A DNA stretch of 37,886 nt from Oscillatoriales cyanobacterium (GTDB lineage: Bacteria > Cyanobacteriota > Cyanobacteriia > CACIAM-69d): positions 1 through 37,886 of the forward strand of contig RDXB01000054.1 of NCBI GenBank assembly GCA_004292515.1, written 5' to 3'. The notes beneath the pieces were generated by a model. That model searched no databases, had not been told where the DNA came from, and saw only the letters and a program-made list of their open reading frames with translations. Shown here in pieces: positions 25,500 through 32,482 of the stretch. Within the stretch, counting starts at the first letter, position 1, and the number at the start of each line of letters is the position of its first letter. A program made the translations under genes and the position numbers.

Positions 25500-26378
25500 C
25501 TAGCGGTTCAGCAGTTCTGGCAGCATTTTGCGGAGGCTGGCCCGCCAATGGGGAGCCGGACTGCCGAGTAAGGCCGCCAACTTGCCGCCCCACAGCACCG
25601 AATAGGACGGGCGCTGGGCCGGAGTTGGGTAATCCTCCGTGGCGATCGGGACGATTCGTTCCACCGCAAGTTCCAGCCCCAGGGCGCGGGCCTCTTCAAT
25701 GATCGCCACGGCAAAGTCATACCAGCTCACGGCCCCACTGTTGGTGTAGTGGTAGACCCCGGCGGTTTCCGCATCCAGGCGGCCGGCGAGCTGCCCGATC
25801 GCCCCGGCCAAGTCCCGCGTCCAGGTGGGCGAACCGATTTGATCCGCCACCACCCGCAGCTCCGGGCGATCGGTCGCCAGCCGGATCATCGTTTTCACAA
25901 AGTTGCCGGTTTTGCCTGCGCCATAGACCCAAGCGGTACGGACGATCGCGCTCTGGTTCGGGGCTGTGGCCAAAATCGCCGTTTCCCCCGCCAACTTCGA
26001 TCGCCCGTAGCTGCCCAGCGGATCGGTGGGGTCGGTTTCCCGGTAGGGTCGCCCCTGCTGCCCGTTGAACACATAATCCGTGGATACATGGATCAGCCGC
26101 CCACCCAAATCCTTGGCCGCCTGGGCCAAAATTCCGGGAGCCTTGCCGTTGACGGCCATCGCCAAGTCGGCTTCGGTTTCCGCCTTGTCCACGGCCGTGT
26201 AGGCGGCAGCATTCACGATCAAATCCGGCTGGAGCGCCATCACCGCGTCGTAGAGCGTGGCGGTGTCGGCCAGGTTGACCCGATCGCGCCCGGCCGCCGT
26301 CAGCTCCCCGATCGCCCCCAACACCGGTTGCAGGGCCTCGCCCAACTGCCCCTGTGCGCCCGTCAATAAAATCCGCAT
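25500..26378 (-). CDS. rfbD: dTDP-4-dehydrorhamnose reductase
   Basis: RmlD reduces dTDP-4-keto-L-rhamnose to dTDP-L-rhamnose with NAD(P)H, the last step of the pathway. The 292-residue short-chain reductase has the Rossmann loop GAQGQLGEAL (residues 7-16), VNAAAYTAVDKAE, STDYVFNG, and the YGRSKLAGE YxxxK pair. The length is normal and the ATG at 26378 sits at the family start. rfbC is 24 bases upstream and rmlA 153 bases downstream. Its TAG stop is followed by a sequence resembling the M1/M2 repeats (TAGGTTACTCCCACAGCATC, then GACAAGGGGCTT). Confidence 0.95.
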   Translation of the reverse strand: MRILLTGAQGQLGEALQPVLGAIGELTAAGRDRVNLADTATLYDAVMALQPDLIVNAAAYTAVDKAETEADLAMAVNGKAPGILAQAAKDLGGRLIHVSTDYVFNGQQGRPYRETDPTDPLGSYGRSKLAGETAILATAPNQSAIVRTAWVYGAGKTGNFVKTMIRLATDRPELRVVADQIGSPTWTRDLAGAIGQLAGRLDAETAGVYHYTNSGAVSWYDFAVAIIEEARALGLELAVERIVPIATEDYPTPAQRPSYSVLWGGKLAALLGSPAPHWRASLRKMLPELLNR

Positions 26379-26402
26379 GGTTCCGCGATCCTAGATTTGC
26401 CC

Positions 26403-26960
26403 CTAGATTTGCCCGTATTCAAACAGATCCGCTTCCGCCAACAGCTTGGCCGCCTGGTCTTTGCCGGACAGGATCGGCTCACCGTCCAGGTTCCAGGCAA
26501 TGTTGATTTGCGGATCGTTCCAGAGAATCGATCGATCACCCGCTGGACAATAGAAATCCGTCGCCTTGTAGAGCAATTCCGCCGTCTCGGTCAGGGTGAC
26601 AAATCCGTGGGCAAATCCCGCCGGAATCCAAAGTTGACGCTTGTTTTCGGCACTCAGCTCATAGCCCACCCATTGGCCGAAGGTGGGCGACCCACGCCGA
26701 ATATCCACCGCCACATCAAAAATCGCCCCGGCTCCGGCCCGCACCAATTTGCCCTGGGGTTGTTGCACCTGGTAGTGCAGGCCGCGCAGCACATTTTTCA
26801 CGGACTTAGAGTGGTTGTCCTGCACAAAGGTCACATCCAAACCAGTCTTGTCGGCAAAGGTGCGACTGTTGAAGCTCTCATAAAAAAAGCCGCGATCGTC
26901 TCCAAAGACCGTCGGCTCAATCAGCAAAACATCGGGAATTTCGGTCGGCGTAACGTTCAT
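26403..26960 (-). CDS. rfbC: dTDP-4-dehydrorhamnose 3,5-epimerase
   Basis: RmlC epimerises C3 and C5 of dTDP-4-keto-6-deoxyglucose. The 185-residue cupin has EPTVFGDDRGFFYESFN at the N-terminus, the catalytic His in RGLHYQVQ, VDIRRGSPTFGQWVG, and the IPAGFAHGFVTL strand. The ATG at 26960 matches the family start; a longer open frame to 27008 looks unrelated. It is the first gene of the rfbC-rfbD-rmlA row and would be co-transcribed with rfbD. The dehydratase gene (rmlB), whose product supplies the substrate, is not present in the window. Confidence 0.95.
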   Translation of the reverse strand: MNVTPTEIPDVLLIEPTVFGDDRGFFYESFNSRTFADKTGLDVTFVQDNHSKSVKNVLRGLHYQVQQPQGKLVRAGAGAIFDVAVDIRRGSPTFGQWVGYELSAENKRQLWIPAGFAHGFVTLTETAELLYKATDFYCPAGDRSILWNDPQINIAWNLDGEPILSGKDQAAKLLAEADLFEYGQI

Positions 26961-27047
26961 GGCGCTGGGATCGCTCAAAACCGGCCTGAGACTACCACAG
27001 ACCGGCAACAGAACCGATCGCCAATTCCTCTGATCGTCCCGATCGCC

Positions 27048-27194
27048 TAGGATCTGTCATCCTTTCTCGGGTACAGGCTGAAACCGTCGATTTTCCATGC
27101 CCAAGTCGTCGTAACAATTGGCTCAAGCCCCTTGCTGCCCCACGATCTCGTCACGGTGGCATCAGGGTTTTGGGCGTTTTGACGACAAGCCCTA
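27048..27194 (+). repeat. Complete M2 MITE-like element with TA flanks
   Basis: TA lies at 27048-27049 and 27193-27194. The left end reads GGATCTGTCATCC and the right, inverted, GGGCTTGTCGTC. The inside includes GATTTTCCATGCCCAAG, CAATTGGCTCAAGCCCCTTG and ATCAGGGTTTTGGGC, shared with the other copies. The right TA and the adjoining G form the TAG stop of the uma2 gene. Confidence 0.7.
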
Positions 27195-27770
27195 ATCCCA
27201 TTTCACCGATCGATAAATCTTGACCAGGGGCAGACTCAAGCCCCCCGTGGCGATCGCCAACGCCTGCTCCAGTCCCGTGGTGCGTTTCCAGCGCCAATCG
27301 CCATCGTCACCCAGCCAGAAGCGATCGATTGCCGCCTCATCCTGAGACACCAGCAAATATTCGCGAAACTCGGGAATCGAACTATATTTTTCAAACTTTT
27401 TGGTGCGATCGTACTCGGCCGTGGAAGGCGACAACACCTCAATAATCAGGGTCGGGTTCAACACTTCATCGGTGCGATCGGGTGAAAAGACCGGATTGCC
27501 ATTGATCACCATCAAATCGGGATAAGTCCCGTGATTGTGGGCCGGCAACCAAAGGCGCATATCCAGCGCAAACACCTGATAGGGCGGCTGCAAATCCAGC
27601 AAACGAATCAGATTCAGACTGATTTGATTGTGGCTGGAGCTGCCGCCGGTCATGGGAATTTCTAAGCCGTTGTTGTATTCGTGGCGCTGGTCGCGTTGGC
27701 TTTCGCGGGCGCGATAGTCGTCCGGGGAAACGCGGTGGCTCGGGGGTGGGGCGATCGAGGTGGCAATCAT
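27192..27770 (-). CDS. Uma2 family protein (DUF820)
   Basis: The 192-residue protein belongs to the Uma2/DUF820 family of PD-(D/E)xK-fold predicted nucleases, much expanded in cyanobacteria. Recognisable segments are SPDDYRARESQRDQRHEYNNGLEIPMTGGSSSHN, YPDLMVI (the metal-binding Asp), and LIIEVLSPSTAEYDRTKKFEKY with the ExL catalytic acids. The biological role of the family is unsettled. The ATG at 27770 is chosen over a TTG five codons upstream. It lies downstream of the pot operon on the same strand. Its stop is created at the junction with the M2 element. A second uma2 gene begins at 37504. Confidence 0.85.
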   Translation of the reverse strand: MIATSIAPPPSHRVSPDDYRARESQRDQRHEYNNGLEIPMTGGSSSHNQISLNLIRLLDLQPPYQVFALDMRLWLPAHNHGTYPDLMVINGNPVFSPDRTDEVLNPTLIIEVLSPSTAEYDRTKKFEKYSSIPEFREYLLVSQDEAAIDRFWLGDDGDWRWKRTTGLEQALAIATGGLSLPLVKIYRSVKWD

Positions 27771-27818
27771 GGCAGTGGGGGGCAAGGGTCAACAATCGAA
27801 CCAGCCAGCGATCGCACC

Positions 27819-28673
27819 CTAACCCGGCTTTTTCTGTTCGCTTTGGAACCGGAGCCATTCCGCTGCAAAGGCGATCCCCCCCGATCCCAACAGCAACAGC
27901 ACACTCAAGGCATTCACATCGGGTTTTACCCCCGTGCGAATCCGGCTGAAGATTTCCATCGGGAGGGTGGTTGCGCCGCCGCCGGCCGTGAAGCTGGCGA
28001 TCAAAAAGTCATCCAAACTGAGCACAAAGGCCAACAAGCAACCGGACATGATCCCCGGCACGAGCTGCGGCAACAGCACTTGGAAAAACGACTGCACCGG
28101 CGTGGCTCCCAGATCAAGGGCGGCTTCTTCCAAATAGGGGTTTAGATCCGCCAAACGGGTGGACACCGCCAGGGCAATGTAGGCCAAACAGAACACGATG
28201 TGGGCCGCCACAATTGTCCAAAAGCTGAGGGGCACGGTCAAGGCTGCCAAAAACACCAGGGTGGCCACGGCGATCGCAATGTCCGGCACGATCAAGGGCA
28301 AATAGGACATTCCCAAATAGAGGCCCTTGCCCCAAAACCGATAGCGGGCCAGCCCCACGGCCATCGTGGTTCCCAGCACTGCCGACACCAGCACCGCCAC
28401 GAAACCCACGACCAAACTGGTTTGCAGCGCACCCAAGATTCGCCCATCACGCAGCAGCTTGGCGTACCATTCCAGCGTGAACCCTGTCCAACCGGCGCTA
28501 TAGGGCGATTGGTTGAAGCTGTAGACCGTCAGTACCAGAATCGGCAGGTACATCAGGACAAACATGATTGAGGTAAATGTGCCCTGCCAGGTGAGGCGAG
28601 GCTGACGCGATCGAGTCATATCGTCTGCGAGGGCCTCCTGTAAATCCGGTGCAACGGGATTGGGATCGGGCAT
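27819..28673 (-). CDS. potC: Spermidine/putrescine-type ABC permease PotC
   Basis: PotC is the second inner-membrane permease of a polyamine-type importer. The protein of about 285 residues has six hydrophobic helices beginning FTSIMFVLMYLPILVLTVYSF, and carries the BPD_transp_1 loop EEAALDLGATPVQSFFQVLLPQLVPG that meets the ATPase. The longer open frame overlaps potB, so the ATG at 28673 (MPDPNPVAP) is chosen. It is the last of four genes potA-potD-potB-potC on the minus strand, with short gaps. Substrate specificity in this cyanobacterium is not proven by sequence. Confidence 0.9.
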   Translation of the reverse strand: MPDPNPVAPDLQEALADDMTRSRQPRLTWQGTFTSIMFVLMYLPILVLTVYSFNQSPYSAGWTGFTLEWYAKLLRDGRILGALQTSLVVGFVAVLVSAVLGTTMAVGLARYRFWGKGLYLGMSYLPLIVPDIAIAVATLVFLAALTVPLSFWTIVAAHIVFCLAYIALAVSTRLADLNPYLEEAALDLGATPVQSFFQVLLPQLVPGIMSGCLLAFVLSLDDFLIASFTAGGGATTLPMEIFSRIRTGVKPDVNALSVLLLLGSGGIAFAAEWLRFQSEQKKPG

Positions 28674-28734
28674 GGGGCGATCGAAAGGGGCAGTTAAGGG
28701 GCGCGTCGAGGAATTCAGAAACTCACGGCAGGGG

Positions 28735-29628
28735 TTAGGCAGCGGGTCGGCCATCACCGTAGCGAATCAGCAGGGCAATGCCAAGACTCACGGCTAAGAT
28801 CATCAGCATACTCAAGGCCGAGCCAAAGCCCCAGTTTTGGGTAGCTCCCAGGAATTGGTTGTAAATCAATCGCGAGGCCGTCATGCTGGAAGCGCCGCCC
28901 AACAGCTCGGGGTTAACAAAGTCCCCCAAACTTGTGATCGCTACTAGCAGCGATCCGGCAGCAATCCCTTGCAGGCTTTGGGGTACGGTTACTTTCCAGA
29001 AGGCTTCGATCGGGGTGGCTCCCAAGTCGGCGGCGGCTTCCAACAGGCGGCGATCGAGTTTTTCCAACGAGGAATACAAAATCAAGACCATGTAGGGTAA
29101 GAAGCTATAGGCCATGCCCAACAACACCGCTGGCGTTTGGTTCAAAATATCCAGCCCCGGCAACCCGATCGCCCCCAGCAAAGAGTTCAGCACCCCCGTT
29201 GGTCGCAAAATGGTGATCCAGGCATAGGATCGCAGCAGCGAAGAAGTCCACAGGGGCAGCGTGAACGCCACCAATAGTAGGTTTTGCCAACGCTTGGGGG
29301 ACATCAGGGCCAGCCAGTAGGCTACCGGAAACCCTAGCAGCAGGCAAATGATGGTGGTGCCGATCGCGTAGGACAGCGTCCGCCCAATCACCTGCAAATA
29401 GACAGGCTGAAACACCAGCAGGTAGTTATCAATGCCCGATGGGTTCACCAAGTCGCCGGGTCGAATGCCAGGAACCAGGCTCAACTCAAAGATCACCAGA
29501 ACCGGCAACACCAGCAGCAACAGTAACCACAGGCCCGACGGCCCCAAAAGCGCCCAAGGTCCCACCCAGCGGCGGGGCTTGGGAGGGGTGGCCTCAGCGG
29601 CGGGGGCGATCGGGTTGGCAGGAGTCAT
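28735..29628 (-). CDS. potB: Spermidine/putrescine-type ABC permease PotB
   Basis: PotB pairs with PotC to form the membrane channel of the importer. The 297-residue protein has a Pro-rich 20-residue N-terminus and then helices beginning LLGPSGLWLLLLLVLPVLVIF. The cytoplasmic EAAADLGATPIEAFWKVTVPQSLQG loop contacts PotA. Its ATG (29628) lies 114 bases after the potD stop, across a tandem 14-bp repeat, and its stop is 61 bases before potC. The order fits one transcript. Confidence 0.92.
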   Translation of the reverse strand: MTPANPIAPAAEATPPKPRRWVGPWALLGPSGLWLLLLLVLPVLVIFELSLVPGIRPGDLVNPSGIDNYLLVFQPVYLQVIGRTLSYAIGTTIICLLLGFPVAYWLALMSPKRWQNLLLVAFTLPLWTSSLLRSYAWITILRPTGVLNSLLGAIGLPGLDILNQTPAVLLGMAYSFLPYMVLILYSSLEKLDRRLLEAAADLGATPIEAFWKVTVPQSLQGIAAGSLLVAITSLGDFVNPELLGGASSMTASRLIYNQFLGATQNWGFGSALSMLMILAVSLGIALLIRYGDGRPAA

Positions 29629-29669
29629 AGGGCAGAGGCGAAGGAATCGGACGTAAGCGGTGGGCAGTT

Positions 29670-29718
29670 CGTTTGGGTTGGCTCGTTTGGGTTGGCTCGT
29701 TTGGGTTGGCTCGTTTGG
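29670..29718. repeat. 14-bp tandem repeat, 3.5 units, between potD and potB
   Basis: CGTTTGGGTTGGCT occurs three times without change, then a half unit CGTTTGG. It is in the potD-potB gap, just upstream of the potB start on the minus strand, so it is in the transcript leader of potB. Confidence 0.85.
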
Positions 29719-29742
29719 CGCGATTGGGCTAACTGCTGATCC

Positions 29743-30843
29743 CTAACCGCTGGTGAGCTGAGTCCAGTAGCGATCGTACAGCGGTGTCGCGGCTCCCACG
29801 GGGGCAATCCCTTCGCAGCGATCGAGGATCGCTTGGCTGGGAAACAAGCTGGGATTTTGGGCCAAGTCCGGTGGCAGGAGGTCGATCGCCCGTTGATTAG
29901 CCGTGGCAAACTTCAGCCGCGCCGTCATCCCGGCTGCCACCTCCGGTTGCAGGGTGAAGTTAATCCAAGCATAGGCCGCTTCCAGGTTCGGTGCGCTGAT
30001 TGGCACGGCCATTGTGTCTGTCCAAAGGGACGAACCACTAGCGGGGATGGTGTAGCCCAGTTGGTCGTTTTCTTCGATCGCCTCGATCGCATCGGCCGAA
30101 TAGCCCATTGCGATCGACAAGTCCCCCGCCACCATCCGGTCTTTCCAGCCATCGGTGGTGAACTGGGCGATCGCCGGTCGCAGTTCCTTCAGAGCTTCGT
30201 AGGCCTGGCGAATTTGCTCAGGGTCTTGGGAGTTATAGGAATAGCCCAATCGCCGCAGGGCCAAGCCCATGGTTTCCCGTTGGTCATTAAACAGCGTCAC
30301 CTGTCGCTTGAGCCGATCGCGGTTGTCCCACAAAAAGCCCCAATCCTTCGGGGGTTCCGGCACGCGCCGCCGGTTGTAGATCAGCCCCGTTGTCCCCCAA
30401 GAGGCCGGTACGCTGTGGACATTATTCGGGTCATAGCTGGGATTTTGGTAAGGCTCCAGCAGATCTTTCAGGCCCAGTAGCCGATCGCGATCGAGTTCCC
30501 GCAGCAGGCCCCGTTCGCGCATCTGCCGCACCATGTAGTCCGACGGGTAAATAATGCTGTATTGGCTACCGCCACCCGCTTGCAGCTTGGCCAGCATCAC
30601 CTCATTCGAGTCAAAAATATCCACCACCACCGACAAGCCCGTGGCCTGCTGGAAGCGGCTAATCAGTTCCTCATCGGTGTAGCCGGCCCAAGTGTAGATG
30701 TAGAGCTTGGTGCGATCGCCCACCGATCCAGGCGAGGGGCGCACCTGGGCCAAACGCCAACCACAGCCCGTCATGGCCAGGCCGGCCGCCGCGATCGAGG
30801 TGCGGCGCAAAAAGTCACGACGAGAAAAGGCAGCAGCAGCCAT
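29743..30843 (-). CDS. potD: Polyamine-type substrate-binding protein PotD
   Basis: PotD captures the substrate outside the membrane and hands it to PotB/PotC. The 366-residue protein starts with a twin-arginine signal (SRRDFLRR) followed by a lipobox-like MTGC at residues 24-27, so it is probably folded before export and lipid-anchored. The mature part has the type II periplasmic-binding fold: YIYTWAGYTDEELISRF, IIYPSDYMVRQM, VHSVPASWGTTGLIYNRRRV, and AMGYSADAI. These resemble the spermidine/putrescine family, although the residues that set specificity cannot be read with confidence. It lies between potA and potB. Confidence 0.92.
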   Translation of the reverse strand: MAAAAFSRRDFLRRTSIAAAGLAMTGCGWRLAQVRPSPGSVGDRTKLYIYTWAGYTDEELISRFQQATGLSVVVDIFDSNEVMLAKLQAGGGSQYSIIYPSDYMVRQMRERGLLRELDRDRLLGLKDLLEPYQNPSYDPNNVHSVPASWGTTGLIYNRRRVPEPPKDWGFLWDNRDRLKRQVTLFNDQRETMGLALRRLGYSYNSQDPEQIRQAYEALKELRPAIAQFTTDGWKDRMVAGDLSIAMGYSADAIEAIEENDQLGYTIPASGSSLWTDTMAVPISAPNLEAAYAWINFTLQPEVAAGMTARLKFATANQRAIDLLPPDLAQNPSLFPSQAILDRCEGIAPVGAATPLYDRYWTQLTSG

Positions 30844-30960
30844 GAAGAATCAAAGCACTATGCGGAGCAAGATCGAAGCGGGCTTCATCGGCTAGCAGAT
30901 GGGCGGTTGGTCGGTGTTGAGCAGGCTAGTGACGAGGCCGCCAGCGCTCACCCAACCCCC

Positions 30961-32091
30961 CTAGGCGGCCGACATGGCCAGCGCATCTGCCGTTGACCAA
31001 TAGGCATAGATCGGCGTGTTGAGGGCCGGCAATTCGCCACCCACATTCACCTGCATCACCGTTAGGCGATCGCCCGATCGCAGTTCTACCACGTAATGCA
31101 CATGGGTTCCCAGATACATCACGTTCTGCAACCGCCCCTCAAAGCAGTTCACCGACAAATCCGGCGGATAGAGACTGACCTGCACCTTTTCGGGCCGGAC
31201 GCTGACGGCAGCAGCTTCCCCAACACTGCCAGCCCAATCACCGCTGGGCGTGGCCACCAGTTTCAAGCCGTTGTCGGTGACGATCGCGCTGCCGGTGCGA
31301 TCAAACTCCGAAACGCGCCCTCGGAACAAATTCGTGTCGCCAATAAAATCCGCCACAAAGGGTGTGCGCGGCGACTCATAAATCTCGCTGGGGCTGCCGA
31401 TCTGCTCCACCCGCCCTTCGTTCATCACCGAGATCCGATCGGACAGGCTGAGGGCTTCCTCTTGGTCGTGGGTCACCATCACAAAGGTCAAGCCCAATTC
31501 CCGATGCAACGTGGATAGCTCCATTTGCATCTCTTTTCGCAACTTCAGATCGAGCGCCCCCAGCGGCTCATCCAACAACAGCACTGCGGGTCGATTCACC
31601 AGGGCCCGGGCCAGGGCCACCCGCTGCTGTTGGCCGCCCGAGAGTTGATTGGGATAGCGACGAGCAAACTTTTCCATCTTCACCAGGGCCAGGGCTTCGT
31701 TCACCCGTTCCTCGGTTTCCGCCTTGCCACAGCGCTTAATTCGCAACCCAAAGGCCACGTTATCCCAGATGCTCATGTGCCCAAACAGGGCATAGCTTTG
31801 GAACACCGTATTTACGGGGCGCTGGTAGGGCGGCACATTCAGCATCGATTGGCCGCGCACCAGCACCTCACCGGCCGAGGGCTGCTCGAACCCGGCGACG
31901 AGGCGAAGGGTTGTTGTTTTGCCGCAACCGGACGGGCCCAGAATGCTGAAGAATTCGCCGCGTCCGATGTGGAGATCCACTCCGCGCACGGCAGTTTCGC
32001 CGTTGTAGACTTTGAAAACTTTGCGAAGCTCGACATCGAGTTGGGTGTCGGTTTCGATCGCCTGGCTCGCTCGGACTGCGGTTTGGGACAT
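30961..32091 (-). CDS. potA: Polyamine-type ABC transporter ATPase PotA
   Basis: PotA hydrolyses ATP to drive the importer from the cytoplasmic side. The 376-residue protein has Walker A GPSGCGKTT (52-60), ABC signature LSGGQ (150-154), Walker B LLLDEP with Asp174-Glu175, and the H-loop VMVTHDQEEAL. The C-terminal TOBE domain (RPEKVQVSL, VMYLGTHVHYVVEL) is typical of the PotA group. The ATG at 32091 precedes SQTAVRASQ; the longer frame adds an unconserved leader. It is the first gene of potA-potD-potB-potC, so the operon promoter should lie in the region before 32483, which it shares with the PBP2-like gene on the other strand. Confidence 0.95.
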   Translation of the reverse strand: MSQTAVRASQAIETDTQLDVELRKVFKVYNGETAVRGVDLHIGRGEFFSILGPSGCGKTTTLRLVAGFEQPSAGEVLVRGQSMLNVPPYQRPVNTVFQSYALFGHMSIWDNVAFGLRIKRCGKAETEERVNEALALVKMEKFARRYPNQLSGGQQQRVALARALVNRPAVLLLDEPLGALDLKLRKEMQMELSTLHRELGLTFVMVTHDQEEALSLSDRISVMNEGRVEQIGSPSEIYESPRTPFVADFIGDTNLFRGRVSEFDRTGSAIVTDNGLKLVATPSGDWAGSVGEAAAVSVRPEKVQVSLYPPDLSVNCFEGRLQNVMYLGTHVHYVVELRSGDRLTVMQVNVGGELPALNTPIYAYWSTADALAMSAA

Positions 32092-32482
32092 GGCCGGTGA
32101 TGCTGCCGGTGGGGTAGTAAGGCTCAGGAGCAAGGTCGCGGTAACGATTTTGACTCCGTAGCGCGATCAAATTCTTGCCCTATTCTATGCCGACTGTTCG
32201 GGGTTTTGGGATCAGCCAGATGGTCAGCCCCCTCCAAAACCGGGATGCGGCAACCGTTACCGGGCGATCGCACCGGACTGGGAGCGATCGCAACGGGCAT
32301 CCGAGGGGGCGATCGATCCGGTGAATCGGGCCGGAACCCGCGACATTTAATAATATTGGTTAATTGATAGCCGGTTTGAGGCGCACTTTCGCCTATCACT
32401 GGGCTAGGACAGGGTTCCCATCCGCCCAGCGATCGCCCCGGGGCGGGGCCCTGTATGTCTGACTTGAATTTACCGCCCTTCC
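32092..32482. other. Divergent intergenic region between potA and the PBP2-like gene
   Basis: No gene is supported. Several CGATCG-type sites are present (for example 32276, 32285 and 32310). An AT-rich patch ACATTTAATAATATTGGTT near 32342-32360 is the most likely promoter area, but hexamers cannot be assigned with confidence. Confidence 0.4.
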
